This document shows, piece by piece, positions 47,646 through 56,086 of a DNA stretch of 64,000 bases. Origin of the DNA: JAWKZG01 sp041396125. GTDB taxonomy: Bacteria > Pseudomonadota > Gammaproteobacteria > Competibacterales > Competibacteraceae. The notes under the pieces were generated by a model. It searched no databases. It was not told the DNA's origin and was given only the letters and a program-made list of their open reading frames with translations. Location: assembly GCA_041396125.1 (NCBI GenBank), contig JAWKZG010000002.1, positions 496,001-560,000 of the forward strand, written 5' to 3'. Numbering within the stretch: position 1 is the stretch's first letter; each line of letters opens with the position of its first letter. Made by a program: the position numbers and the translations under genes.

Positions 47646-48252
47646 GTTGAAGCAAACGGTTTTTATTATCGACGACGATGAAGCGGTGCGCGATTCACTG
47701 CGCATGTTATTGCGTTCTGTCGGCTTGCCGGTGACCTGCTTTGAGTCGGCACAGACGTTTCTGGACGAGATTAATCTGAATACTCCCGGCTGTCTGGTGC
47801 TGGATATAAGAATGCCAGGCCTGAGTGGCATGGAGCTGGCGCAGCGCATGCGTGATCAGGACTCATTAATGCCGATTATTTTCATTACCGGACATGGCGA
47901 CGTTCCCATGGCGGTTGAAGCAATGAAAATGGGTGCCCTGGATTTTCTGCAAAAACCCTTTCGTGATCAGGATCTGCTGGATCGTATTCAGCAGGCTCTG
48001 CAATATGATGCTGACCGGCGTGAGCAACTCACCGAGCGCGAGATGATCCGCCAGCGCATGAACACACTGACCCCGCGCGAGCGGCAGGTGCTGGATATGA
48101 TTCTGGAGGGCAAGGCGAATAAAGTCATCGCTATCGACCTGGATTTAAGTCAGCGGACGGTTGAAATTCATCGTGCCCGGGTTATGGAAAAAATGCAGGC
48201 CCGTTCATTGGCAACCCTGGTGCAGATGGTGATGCGGGCTCGCGGCAAGTGA
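47638..48252 (+). CDS. FixJ-like two-component response regulator
   Basis: 204 residues from ATG 47638, eight bases inside the end of the kinase gene. The receiver is canonical: DDD at 12-14, phosphoacceptor Asp 56 in CLVLDIRMPG, Thr 84 in FITGHGDVPMAVEAMKMG, Lys 106 in LQKPF. The LuxR/NarL-type DNA-binding domain (MNTLTPRERQVLDMILEGK, DLSQRTVEIHRARVMEKM) fills the C-terminus. FixJ-type proteins activate microaerobic genes. Overlap with the FixL-like gene shows they form one unit. Targets are not readable here. Confidence 0.92.
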   Translation: MAELKQTVFIIDDDEAVRDSLRMLLRSVGLPVTCFESAQTFLDEINLNTPGCLVLDIRMPGLSGMELAQRMRDQDSLMPIIFITGHGDVPMAVEAMKMGALDFLQKPFRDQDLLDRIQQALQYDADRREQLTEREMIRQRMNTLTPRERQVLDMILEGKANKVIAIDLDLSQRTVEIHRARVMEKMQARSLATLVQMVMRARGK

Positions 48253-48311
48253 CTGCCAGGTGCGTGCGGCTGATGTTTGTCGCCGCAGGCAAAGGTCGAT
48301 AACCGTTTTGC

Positions 48312-48325
48312 TTGACGTAAATCAA
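48312..48325 (+). promoter_or_regulatory. FNR/Anr box upstream of the tandem Usp gene
   Basis: TTGACGTAAATCAA matches TTGAT-N4-ATCAA at nine of ten positions. A -10-like TACACT at 48348-48353 would put the transcript start near 48360, so the box centre is at about -41.5, the classical activation position. An Fnr regulator with the matching recognition helix is encoded 3.3 kb downstream. Confidence 0.8.
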
Positions 48326-48386
48326 TGCAAGCAGATCAGCAAACCACTACACTTTAATCAACAATGATCAAGTGGGAGTTACTGTT

Positions 48387-49211
48387 GTGGAAATCAAAGA
48401 TATTCTGGTTCACGTTGATGTCGATGAAGGCAATAAAAACCGTTTGCAGAATGCTGCCGAACTGGCGCGCAGTTACGAGGCACATCTGACCGGACTGTAT
48501 ATTATTCCCAATCTGGTCATACCCATGTATGCCGAAGTGAGCATTCCAGCAGATGTGATAGAAATGCAGGAAAAAGCAGCGCAGGATCGGGCAGAGAAAG
48601 CTGAAGCTGAATTCAAGGCTATCACCGACCAGGTGGGTTGCAGTGCAGAGTGGCATTGTGTGCGTGGCTATGCCGAACGGCAATTATTGCTGCATGCACG
48701 TAATACAGATTTAGTCATTCTGGGGCAGGCTGAAGAAAGCGGCGTAATGTCGGTGCAGTCTGATCTGGACGATCAGGTTGTGCTGGGCGCGGGCCGGCCT
48801 GTTTTGATGATTCCCTATATCGGTGTGAAAGGCGCTATCGGCAAAAATGTCATGGTGGCCTGGAACGGTTCGCGCGAATCAGTGCGGGCGGTGAATGATG
48901 CGTTGCCGATTTTGCAAAAGGCCAATCGGGTCGACGTGGTTGCCATTAATCCAGGAGCAGGAGAAGGCGATATACCGACCGCTGAAATCTGTCTGCATCT
49001 GGCTCGCCACGGTGTCAAGGCCCAGGCTAGTCAGAGCGTAGCCAAGGATCTGGACGTCGGCGATGTGCTGCTATCTCGGGCAGCCGATATGGGTATGGAT
49101 TTGATAGTTATGGGTGCTTACGGGCATTCGCGTCTGCGCGAGACCGTCCTGGGCGGTGCCACCCGGCATATCCTGGCGCATATGACCGTGCCGGTTTTAT
49201 TGTCCCATTAA
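48387..49211 (+). CDS. Tandem universal stress protein (two UspA domains)
   Basis: 274 residues from GTG 48387, chosen for the GGGAGTT site upstream; an in-frame start at 48372 is less likely. Domain 1 (EIKDILVHVDVDEGNKNRLQ) has lost the usual glycine-rich ATP loop. Domain 2 starts KNVMVAWNGSRESVRAVNDA and keeps LIVMGAYGHSRLRETVLGGA followed by HMTVPVLLSH, so it probably binds ATP. An FNR box sits at -41.5, which predicts induction under low oxygen by the nearby Fnr protein, as known for Usp genes in Pseudomonas. It ends at a perfect bidirectional hairpin. Confidence 0.92.
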   Translation: MEIKDILVHVDVDEGNKNRLQNAAELARSYEAHLTGLYIIPNLVIPMYAEVSIPADVIEMQEKAAQDRAEKAEAEFKAITDQVGCSAEWHCVRGYAERQLLLHARNTDLVILGQAEESGVMSVQSDLDDQVVLGAGRPVLMIPYIGVKGAIGKNVMVAWNGSRESVRAVNDALPILQKANRVDVVAINPGAGEGDIPTAEICLHLARHGVKAQASQSVAKDLDVGDVLLSRAADMGMDLIVMGAYGHSRLRETVLGGATRHILAHMTVPVLLSH

Positions 49212-49230
49212 GCTACGCTGCTTATGATTT

Positions 49231-49259
49231 CCGGGAAGCTGTATTAAGCAGCTTCCCGG
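49231..49259. terminator. Perfect 11-base hairpin between convergent usp and htpX
   Basis: CCGGGAAGCTG (49231-49241) and CAGCTTCCCGG (49249-49259) pair fully around TATTAAG. It lies between two converging stop codons, so it can end transcripts in both directions; T pairs flank it on both sides. Confidence 0.8.
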
Positions 49260-49274
49260 TTCGTCCACAGATTT

Positions 49275-50156
49275 TTAATTAGCCTGCCGCAAGGCTTCAA
49301 TGCGCCGCTCCAGCGGCGGATGCGAAGCAAATAAAGCCGTTAAACCACTGCCTTTTCCACTAATGCCGAAAGCGGCCATTTGATCAGGCAAATGTGACGG
49401 TTGTGATTGCTGTTGCAAGCGTTCCAGTGCCGCAATCATCTTCTGGCGTCCTGCCAGTGAGGCACCGCCTGCATCCGCACGAAATTCCCGTTGCCGGCTG
49501 AACCACGCCACAATCATGCTGGCAAGAATGCCAAAAACCGCTTCCAGCACAAATACGATTGCTATGTACGCCATGAACCCCAGTCCGCCACCTTCCTGAT
49601 TGGAACCACGCATGGACGAACTGATGATATTCGCGATGACCCGCGCCAGGAAAATCACAAAGGTGTTCACTACGCCCTGAATCAGCGTCAAGGTAACCAT
49701 ATCACCATTCGCAATATGGCTGACTTCGTGTCCCAGCACGGCTTCGGCTTCGTCCTGATTCATGCTGTTGAGCAATCCGGTACTAACCGCGACCAGGGCG
49801 TTATTTCGATTGGCACCGGTGGCAAAAGCGTTAATCTCGGGGGCGTTATAAATGGCCACTTCCGGCATACCGATACCGGCAGCCTGTGCTTGCCGATGCA
49901 CGGTCTCAACCAGCCAGCGTTCGGTGGCAGTGGTCGGTTGTGTTAGGACCTGGGCACCGGTGGCCCGCTTGGCCATTGACTTGGACATCAGCAGAGAAAT
50001 CACCGCGCCACCCATCCCGAATATCAGCGCTATGACCAGTAAACCGGCATAGCTGTCGCGCGGAATGCCAAACGCTGTCATTACGATGTTGAGCACAACA
50101 CCCAATACCAGCATCACGGCCAGGTTGGTCAGTAAAAACAAAATAATTCGTCGCAT
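49275..50156 (-). CDS. htpX: Membrane protease HtpX
   Basis: 293 residues, standard HtpX. Two helices at the N-terminus (LLTNLAVMLVLGVVLNIVM and LLVIALIFGMGGAVISLLMS), zinc motif in EAVLGHEVSHIANGDMVT (HExxH), two further helices, and the third ligand Glu in SRQREFRADAGGASLAG. It degrades misfolded inner-membrane proteins together with FtsH. It converges with the tandem Usp gene and has its own promoter region shared with the 91-residue gene at 50.4 kb. A second, diverged M48 protease is encoded at 62.3 kb. Confidence 0.95.
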   Translation of the reverse strand: MRRIILFLLTNLAVMLVLGVVLNIVMTAFGIPRDSYAGLLVIALIFGMGGAVISLLMSKSMAKRATGAQVLTQPTTATERWLVETVHRQAQAAGIGMPEVAIYNAPEINAFATGANRNNALVAVSTGLLNSMNQDEAEAVLGHEVSHIANGDMVTLTLIQGVVNTFVIFLARVIANIISSSMRGSNQEGGGLGFMAYIAIVFVLEAVFGILASMIVAWFSRQREFRADAGGASLAGRQKMIAALERLQQQSQPSHLPDQMAAFGISGKGSGLTALFASHPPLERRIEALRQAN

Positions 50157-50347
50157 AGTGATTTCCTGTTTGAAAAAGACTGGCGATTTATATCGTGGCG
50201 ATCAGGCTAAACTCAAGGCGTATCGTACCGTTTCTGCAGTTTAGAGAAAAATATTATTAAATTTCAATTTAAAACAATTTCTTACAAAAAATTCAGATTG
50301 TCGCCTTCGAGCGGATCATGGTGGTATGTCAGGAAACTGGAATTTAG

Positions 50348-50361
50348 TTGATCCAGGTTAA
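50348..50361 (+). promoter_or_regulatory. FNR-like box upstream of the 91-residue gene
   Basis: TTGATCCAGGTTAA has a perfect left half and a right half differing at two positions from ATCAA, and it resembles Anr sites of Pseudomonas. A TATTCT -10 candidate at 50383-50388 would place its centre at about -41 from the transcript start. Weaker than the first box, but the spacing supports it. Confidence 0.6.
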
Positions 50362-50425
50362 GGAATTCATCGCCAGCTTGATTATTCTATAGTTTGTATC
50401 GGGTGCCATTATAAGGGGTGTGACC

Positions 50426-50695
50426 ATGTTGACTTATCATGAATGTCTGGAAATGAGTGAGCTTAGCGCAGATGAAATTGCTGCAATCGCAGCGCATGAG
50501 CATGTACCGGAAATCGTTGCGGCCGAATTAGGCAATTATCTGGTGCATTGTGATGACGGTATTCCGCGTATTAAACGCATTATTCTGGATGATATCGAAG
50601 AGGCCCTCGCGCAGGGGCGGCGTGAACGGGCATTACATCTGAAACTGGTATTGAAGCACTTTCTCGAAACGCATCCAGCCCAGGCCCAGGATTGA
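50426..50695 (+). CDS. Conserved-looking small cytosolic protein, 89-91 residues
   Basis: ATG 50426 follows AAGGGG; a GTG two codons earlier is possible. The product is acidic and helical, without signal or membrane segment: YHECLEMSELSADEIAAIAA, HEHVPEIVAAELGNYLVHC, then RIKRIILDDIEEALAQGRRE. I know no function for it. Regular amphipathic helices and good codon use argue that it is real. Placement behind an FNR-like box inside the redox cluster suggests a low-oxygen role. The HEHVPE and Cys residues could bind a metal, but this is speculation. Confidence 0.7.
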   Translation: MLTYHECLEMSELSADEIAAIAAHEHVPEIVAAELGNYLVHCDDGIPRIKRIILDDIEEALAQGRRERALHLKLVLKHFLETHPAQAQD

Positions 50696-50896
50696 TCTGC
50701 TGGCAGGCAGTCTGCAAATATAAACGGGCTGCCTGATCTGCTGGTAACGTCGCGGAAAGTACCTATTTCCGAACCGGGACACGGAATTTAGAGTGACCAG
50801 TCACGTCATTGGCCAGTTTGCATTGCTGGCAATGGTATCTAATTCTGATCAGTCTTTCGGAGCGAGGGAAAAGTCTTTCAGACTGCGTTGCTATGG

Positions 50897-51322
50897 ATGT
50901 TGTTGCTGAACATGTGCGCCGTTGATATCTCCGGAGATAAAACTACCATCATCATCGTTGATGATGATGTCAAAGTGCGCCAAAAACTTGAAACCCTGCT
51001 GGCCGGAATCGACACCAGGGTGAAGGCGTACTGCTGTGCCGAGGCTTTGCTGCGCGAAGGCATAAATGCCGATACCCGTTGCATGATTGCAGAGAATTGC
51101 CTGCCAGGTATGGACGGGATTCAACTGATGCGTACGGTGCAGGAGCAGGGCATCAGGATGCCTACGATCCTGCTGGCCAGATTCAGTGATGTGCCCACTG
51201 CGGTCAGGGCGATGCAGGCGGGCGCGGTTGATTTTATCGACAAACCTTTTGTTGACCGCGTATTACTGGCACGGGTGCGGCAAGTGCTCAGTAATATAAA
51301 ATATTCCCCTACGATTCCCTGA
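50897..51322 (+). CDS. Stand-alone receiver protein with substituted phosphoacceptor
   Basis: About 140 residues from ATG 50897; ATG 50912 is an alternative. One receiver domain, no output domain. Aligned with the FixJ-like protein at 47.6 kb, DDD is kept, but the phosphorylation Asp is Glu (CMIAENCLPGMDG for CLVLDIRMPGLSG), and the conserved Thr is Ala (ILLARFSDVPTAVRAMQAG for IFITGHGDVPMAVEAMKMG). The Lys in DKPF remains. It thus probably cannot be phosphorylated normally; Glu may mimic the active state. It looks like a divergent paralogue of the FixJ-like receiver and may bind the FixL-like kinase or FixJ as a decoy. Confidence 0.85.
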   Translation: MLLLNMCAVDISGDKTTIIIVDDDVKVRQKLETLLAGIDTRVKAYCCAEALLREGINADTRCMIAENCLPGMDGIQLMRTVQEQGIRMPTILLARFSDVPTAVRAMQAGAVDFIDKPFVDRVLLARVRQVLSNIKYSPTIP

Positions 51323-51617
51323 TTTCCGCCTTGTCTCCACTGATATGTCTGTGGCGTGAAAACCGCGCTATACGGTTCTCGCATTAATTACGTAATATCC
51401 ACAGTATGATGACGGATACTGCGAATGTTTACGAATTACGACTAGGTGCAAACTTAAAAACGGTGCTTGAAATCGCTTTGGTTTTAGGATGAAAACGCAT
51501 TAAACAGTAGAGATGTCATAAGGATAATTGCTGTTTTCACGAGTAATCACGGTTCGGATGACCAATAGCTTTCTGGCTATTTCTATTTTGCAGGATCGGT
51601 TTAAGGGGCAAGACCGT

Positions 51618-52385
51618 ATGTCGACGAATCAGCGGAACAGTGTAATTCCTTTTCAACAGATGAAACGCGGATGCGATCAGTGTAGTAGTGCGCAGCAATG
51701 TCTATGCAAAGGATTCGATGCCGAAACACTGCGTCAGTTTGAATCAGCCATCAAGCAGGTCCGAATGTTGACACGGGGCGATCACCTCTTCAGCGCGGGC
51801 GAGCGTTTTCGCGGCTTGTATGCGGTTCGATCCGGATCAGTGAAAGTATCAACGGTAACAGACAGCGGCGAAGAGCAGGTGGTGGGTTTCTATCTGCCTG
51901 GCGACATTATCGGTCTGGAAGCGATTGATCGCAGTGTACATGACGGCACCGCTATGGCCCTGGAAACCAGCAGTATCTGCGAGTTATCGCTGGCACGACT
52001 GGAACAGATGGGCTGTAAAATCGCCGCCCTGCAGCAGCAGATGAATCGTATGTATGCGCACGAGATTGCTAAAAATCACGCCATGTTCCGGATGCTGGGA
52101 CGCAAAAATGCTGAGCAGCGCCTGGCCAGTTTCCTGACCAATCTTTCCGAGCGTCTGGCTGAGCGCGGGCTATCTGCCCACGAGTTCAACCTCAGTATGT
52201 CGCGCTCCGATATTGCCAATTATCTGGGTCTGGCCCTGGAAACGGTTAGCCGTTTGCTGGCCCGCTTCCAGGAAGAAGGTCTGATAGCGGTCAATCGCCG
52301 CCATATCAATCTGCTTAATTTATCCGAGCTAAAAATTCTGGCCGGTGAAGCGGTACCCGACAAGCAGGATCGCTGCTGCCGCTGA
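51618..52385 (+). CDS. fnr: Fnr/Anr-type oxygen-sensing transcription regulator
   Basis: 255 residues from ATG 51618, chosen for AAGGGG upstream; an earlier in-frame start at 51528 is unlikely. Cluster cysteines are C19, C22, C28 in KRGCDQCSSAQQCLCKG and C121 in TSSICELSLARL, the four [4Fe-4S] ligands of FNR. The beta-roll is normal, and the recognition helix MSRSDIANYLGLALETVSRL has Glu, Ser and Arg in FNR positions, so it should bind TTGAT-N4-ATCAA. Two such boxes lie 1.3-3.3 kb upstream. It is the likely master regulator of the cluster. The CBS protein follows by 29 bases. Confidence 0.95.
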   Translation: MSTNQRNSVIPFQQMKRGCDQCSSAQQCLCKGFDAETLRQFESAIKQVRMLTRGDHLFSAGERFRGLYAVRSGSVKVSTVTDSGEEQVVGFYLPGDIIGLEAIDRSVHDGTAMALETSSICELSLARLEQMGCKIAALQQQMNRMYAHEIAKNHAMFRMLGRKNAEQRLASFLTNLSERLAERGLSAHEFNLSMSRSDIANYLGLALETVSRLLARFQEEGLIAVNRRHINLLNLSELKILAGEAVPDKQDRCCR

Positions 52386-52414
52386 TACGCACCGACCCAG
52401 CAATACGTCCGAGG

Positions 52415-53869
52415 ATGCTGTCCCATACTACCGTTTTCATCCGTCGGGTGCAGGAGCACATGTTGCCTGCTCCTGTGCTGCTGGGTCCCACCACCCCGAT
52501 TGCCACCGTTGTCGAGCGCTTATGCGCGGACAGCAGCTCGGCCGCGATTATTGTCAATGAGCAAGGCCAGCCGCTGGGGATTCTGACCGAACGCGATATT
52601 TGCCGCCGGGTAACTTTCCGCGCTGACGGCCAGGCACCGGTTGCCGCGTTCATGAGTACGCCGGTGCAGACTATCGGGGCGCAGGATTTCCTGCATAAAG
52701 CGGTAGCCTGGATGCGGCAGGATAATATTCGTCATTTGCCGGTACTGGCGGATGGCCAAGTGGTCGGGTTGCTGGAGCTGGAACAGGTGCTGGCTGAGCT
52801 GTCCGGGCAGACTGTCGCGCATATCGATCTGCTGAATTACGGCCCGTCACTGGCGGATATGCGCAGCGCCAAAAGCCATCAGTACCAGATCGCTGCCCAA
52901 CTGCTGTCCGAGCAGGTTCCCGCTGCCGAAATCCAGCAACTGCTAACCCGTCTGAACCATCAACTCTATCAGGCTGCCGTGAGTTTATGTCTGGAGCAGA
53001 TGCGGGTGGCCGGGCGAGGTGAAGCGCCGGTGCCGTTCGAGGTTATCGTCATGGGCTCAGGGGGACGGGGTGAAAGTTATCTGCTGCCGGATCAGGATAA
53101 TGGTTTGATACTGGCCGACTATCCGGACCATGAGCACAGCCGTATTGATGCCTGGTTCATTGAGTTCAGCACGCGTCTGACCGATGCACTGGCCGAAATC
53201 GGTTTTGAGTATTGCCGTGGCCACGTTATGGCCATAAATCCTTTGTGGCGTAAAACCCTGTCGCAATGGCAGGCGCAGATCAGCAGCTGGATACGTCGCA
53301 GTGAAGGGCAGGTGCTGCGTTTATGCGATATTTTCTTCGACTTTGTCAATGTGGCCAGCAGCGGTGAGATGAGCGCCGCATTACGCATGCATATCGTCAG
53401 TAATGCACCACGGCTTTTTTTCCTGCGTGAGATGTTTAAAGTGGATGAGGAGCACGACGTCGCACTGGGGCCTTTCGGGATATTATTGCCGGATCGACGC
53501 AAAGGTCCGCATAAAGGGAAGGTGAATCTGAAAATCACCGGCACCCTGCCGCTGGTTGGCGCGATTCGCATTCTGGCCTTGCGGGAACGCATCGCAGCTA
53601 CCTCCACGCTGGCCAGGATTGCTGCTTTGCATGAGCAGCAGGTGCTGAGTCACAACGAAGAAGACGATTTACGCAACGCCTACCAGCACATCGCGTTTCT
53701 CTTGCTGCGGCAACAATTATCGGACGCCCGGAATCAGCGCGAACCCAGTAATTATATTGCCGTCAGCACGCTGTCCAAACGCGAACGCAAACTCCTGGTA
53801 GACGGGTTTAAAGCGATCCGTTCGCTGCGCTCGAAGCTGCGCAGCGAACTGACCGGAGATATCTTTTAG
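52415..53869 (+). CDS. CBS-pair and DUF294 nucleotidyltransferase-like protein
   Basis: 484 residues. Two CBS motifs occupy about residues 20-130 (AAIIVNEQGQPLGILTERDI and IRHLPVLADGQVVGLLELEQ). The DUF294 nucleotidyltransferase-like domain shows VMGSGGRGESYLLPDQDNGL, the GlnD-like GS-x10-DxDN pattern, near residue 210, and a DUF294 C-terminal helical domain follows. Relatives normally carry an N-terminal cyclic-nucleotide domain; here it is absent, while a gene with that fold (fnr) lies directly upstream. It may nucleotidylate a target in response to adenylate binding at CBS, but no substrate is known. Confidence 0.88.
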   Translation: MLSHTTVFIRRVQEHMLPAPVLLGPTTPIATVVERLCADSSSAAIIVNEQGQPLGILTERDICRRVTFRADGQAPVAAFMSTPVQTIGAQDFLHKAVAWMRQDNIRHLPVLADGQVVGLLELEQVLAELSGQTVAHIDLLNYGPSLADMRSAKSHQYQIAAQLLSEQVPAAEIQQLLTRLNHQLYQAAVSLCLEQMRVAGRGEAPVPFEVIVMGSGGRGESYLLPDQDNGLILADYPDHEHSRIDAWFIEFSTRLTDALAEIGFEYCRGHVMAINPLWRKTLSQWQAQISSWIRRSEGQVLRLCDIFFDFVNVASSGEMSAALRMHIVSNAPRLFFLREMFKVDEEHDVALGPFGILLPDRRKGPHKGKVNLKITGTLPLVGAIRILALRERIAATSTLARIAALHEQQVLSHNEEDDLRNAYQHIAFLLLRQQLSDARNQREPSNYIAVSTLSKRERKLLVDGFKAIRSLRSKLRSELTGDIF

Positions 53870-53883
53870 CCTTTCTGCAGGGT

Positions 53884-55968
53884 TTAAAGCCGGGTATTTT
53901 CCAGCACCAGATAGCCCGTTTGTGTCACCCAGGCACTAAAACCATGATTGACCACCGTGCTGGTCTGATCTTCCACAATCAGTGCCGGACCCTCAATGCG
54001 TATCCCGGGCGCCAGCGTTTCACGCGGATAGACGGCAGCGGTTACGAAATCGGTCTGGCGCGGATCGAATAAAAGCCGTGTCGCGGTCGGCACAGGGGCC
54101 GTTTCTTGGGCTGGCGGCCTAAGCTCGACCGGCTCGGGTTGCGCTCGCGGTGTGCTCAGCGTGAGCGTCCAGCTCAGGATTTCAACATCCAGATCGGGTA
54201 TCAGGCGACCATATAGCTGTGTATAAGCCTGGTTGAAAGCGTCTTGCAAGGTGGCGGCATCGGCTGCAGTGAGTGGCCTGAGCGGCAGGTTGACATTGAT
54301 TTCATGGCCCTGGCCACGATAGCGCATAAACGCGCTGCGGGTTTCCTCCAGCGCCACTGCTGGTGCAGCCTCGCGCACAATAGCCGCCGCTTCAGCATGC
54401 ATTTCTGTTAATAAGGTATTGGCGAAATCCGCATCAAAATGGCTCAAGCGATGATAACGGCTACGCACGACTTCATAGGCGACCGGCGCACGCAGAAAAC
54501 CCAATGCCGAACCCACCCCGGCACCGGCAGGAATCACAACCCGTTGCAATCCGAGTTTTTCGGCCAGCCGGGCAGCGTGCAGTGGAGCTGCACCGCCGAA
54601 TGCAATCAGGGTGCGGTTGCCCAGTTCTTTGCCCCATTCAATCGCATGCACCCGGGCTGAATTCGCCATGTTCTCATCGACGATTTCACTGACCGCAAAT
54701 GCAGCTAGCGTAGAATCCAGATTTAAGGGCTGACCGATATGCTGTGCCAGGGCACGGGCCGACTGATCGGCATCAAGCGCCACATTGCCGCCGGCGAAAC
54801 GGGCGCTATCGATCCGGCCCAGCAACATATCCGCATCGGTCACGGTCGCTGCCGTGCCGCCGCGACCGTAACAGGCCGGGCCCGGTTCTGCACCAGCGCT
54901 GGCTGGACCCACGGTTACCCGATTCAAGGTGTCCACTGCGGCAATGGAGCCGCCGCCGGCCCCGATCTCGACCATTTCGATACAGGGTATACGAACCGGC
55001 AAGCCGCTACCTTTCATGAAGCGGTAAATACGATCGACCTCAAACGTGCGCGACATCAGTGGTTTGCCGTCATCCAGCAGACAGACCTTGGCGGTGGTGC
55101 CGCCCATATCGTAGGACAATACCCGGTTCAAGCCACATTCAGCCGCAATGCTGCTGGCCAGAATGGCTCCGCCGGCCGGGCCGGATTCGACCAGCCGGAT
55201 AGGGAATTTCATGGCAGTGTCCAGGGTGCATAAACCGCCCCCCGACGTCATCAATAAAAACGGGCAATCCAGGCCGCGTTGACGCAAGGCCTGATCCAGA
55301 CGGCGTAAATAGCGTGCCATGAGCGGCTGCACATATGCATTCGCGCAGGTCGTGGACAATCGTTCGTATTCACGGATTTCAGGGCAGATTTCCGACGACA
55401 GGCTGATGCTGAGGGCGGGATTTTCCGCCCGGATAATAGCGGCGATACGCTGCTCATGTGCACTATTGGCATAGGCATGCAGTAAACCAATCGCCACACT
55501 CTCGATACCGTGTTCCTGCAAGCGTGGCAGCAGATCAAAAACGCCCTGTTCGTCCAGTTCCAGCAGCACCTCACCATGCGCGTTCAGACGTTCCCGTACC
55601 GGCCAGCGCAAATAACGTGGCACCAGCGGGGCGGGGCGTTCCATATTGATGTCGTACTGTTCGAAACGGTTTTCATAAGCCATTTCTACCGAATCGCGAA
55701 AGCCCTCGGTCACGATCAGCGCGGTTCTGGCACCTTTGCGTTCGATCAGGGCATTGGTCGCCAGGGTGGTGCCGTGGATGATCAAATCGACCTGATCAAG
55801 TCCGATGCCGGCTTGCTCCAGCACGGCCTGGATGCCTGTCAGCACGCCCTGTTCAGGTGCGCGTGGTGTGGTCAGTACTTTATAGGTGAATTGATGGTCG
55901 TTCAGTTCCAGGGCGACATCGGTAAAGGTGCCGCCAATATCAACAGCGAGTCGAGTGGATGATGTCAT
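53884..55968 (-). CDS. Hydantoinase/oxoprolinase family protein, HyuA type
   Basis: 694 residues, full length for HyuA, the ATP-dependent subunit of N-methylhydantoinase/acetone-carboxylase-like enzymes. AVDIGGTFTDVALELNDHQF, IIHGTTLATNALIERKGART, SGPAGGAILASSIAAECG, SYDMGGTTAKVCLLDDGK and AFGGAAPLHAARLAEKLGLQ are all intact. HyuA normally works with HyuB, encoded next door; no hyuB is present within the window on either side, so it is an orphan here. Possible substrates include hydantoins, 5-oxoproline and ketones. The gene converges with the CBS protein gene and diverges from the LD-carboxypeptidase gene. Confidence 0.9.
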   Translation of the reverse strand: MTSSTRLAVDIGGTFTDVALELNDHQFTYKVLTTPRAPEQGVLTGIQAVLEQAGIGLDQVDLIIHGTTLATNALIERKGARTALIVTEGFRDSVEMAYENRFEQYDINMERPAPLVPRYLRWPVRERLNAHGEVLLELDEQGVFDLLPRLQEHGIESVAIGLLHAYANSAHEQRIAAIIRAENPALSISLSSEICPEIREYERLSTTCANAYVQPLMARYLRRLDQALRQRGLDCPFLLMTSGGGLCTLDTAMKFPIRLVESGPAGGAILASSIAAECGLNRVLSYDMGGTTAKVCLLDDGKPLMSRTFEVDRIYRFMKGSGLPVRIPCIEMVEIGAGGGSIAAVDTLNRVTVGPASAGAEPGPACYGRGGTAATVTDADMLLGRIDSARFAGGNVALDADQSARALAQHIGQPLNLDSTLAAFAVSEIVDENMANSARVHAIEWGKELGNRTLIAFGGAAPLHAARLAEKLGLQRVVIPAGAGVGSALGFLRAPVAYEVVRSRYHRLSHFDADFANTLLTEMHAEAAAIVREAAPAVALEETRSAFMRYRGQGHEINVNLPLRPLTAADAATLQDAFNQAYTQLYGRLIPDLDVEILSWTLTLSTPRAQPEPVELRPPAQETAPVPTATRLLFDPRQTDFVTAAVYPRETLAPGIRIEGPALIVEDQTSTVVNHGFSAWVTQTGYLVLENTRL

Positions 55969-56086
55969 TTTTGAGCTTGCAGCATGTCACGTAAGTGATC
56001 AGTAAATGAAGATAGGGATTTTGAATAACTGTAAAAACCGCTATCTTAGTATTCAAACGTTCCACTGAATACCTATACCAAGCAAA

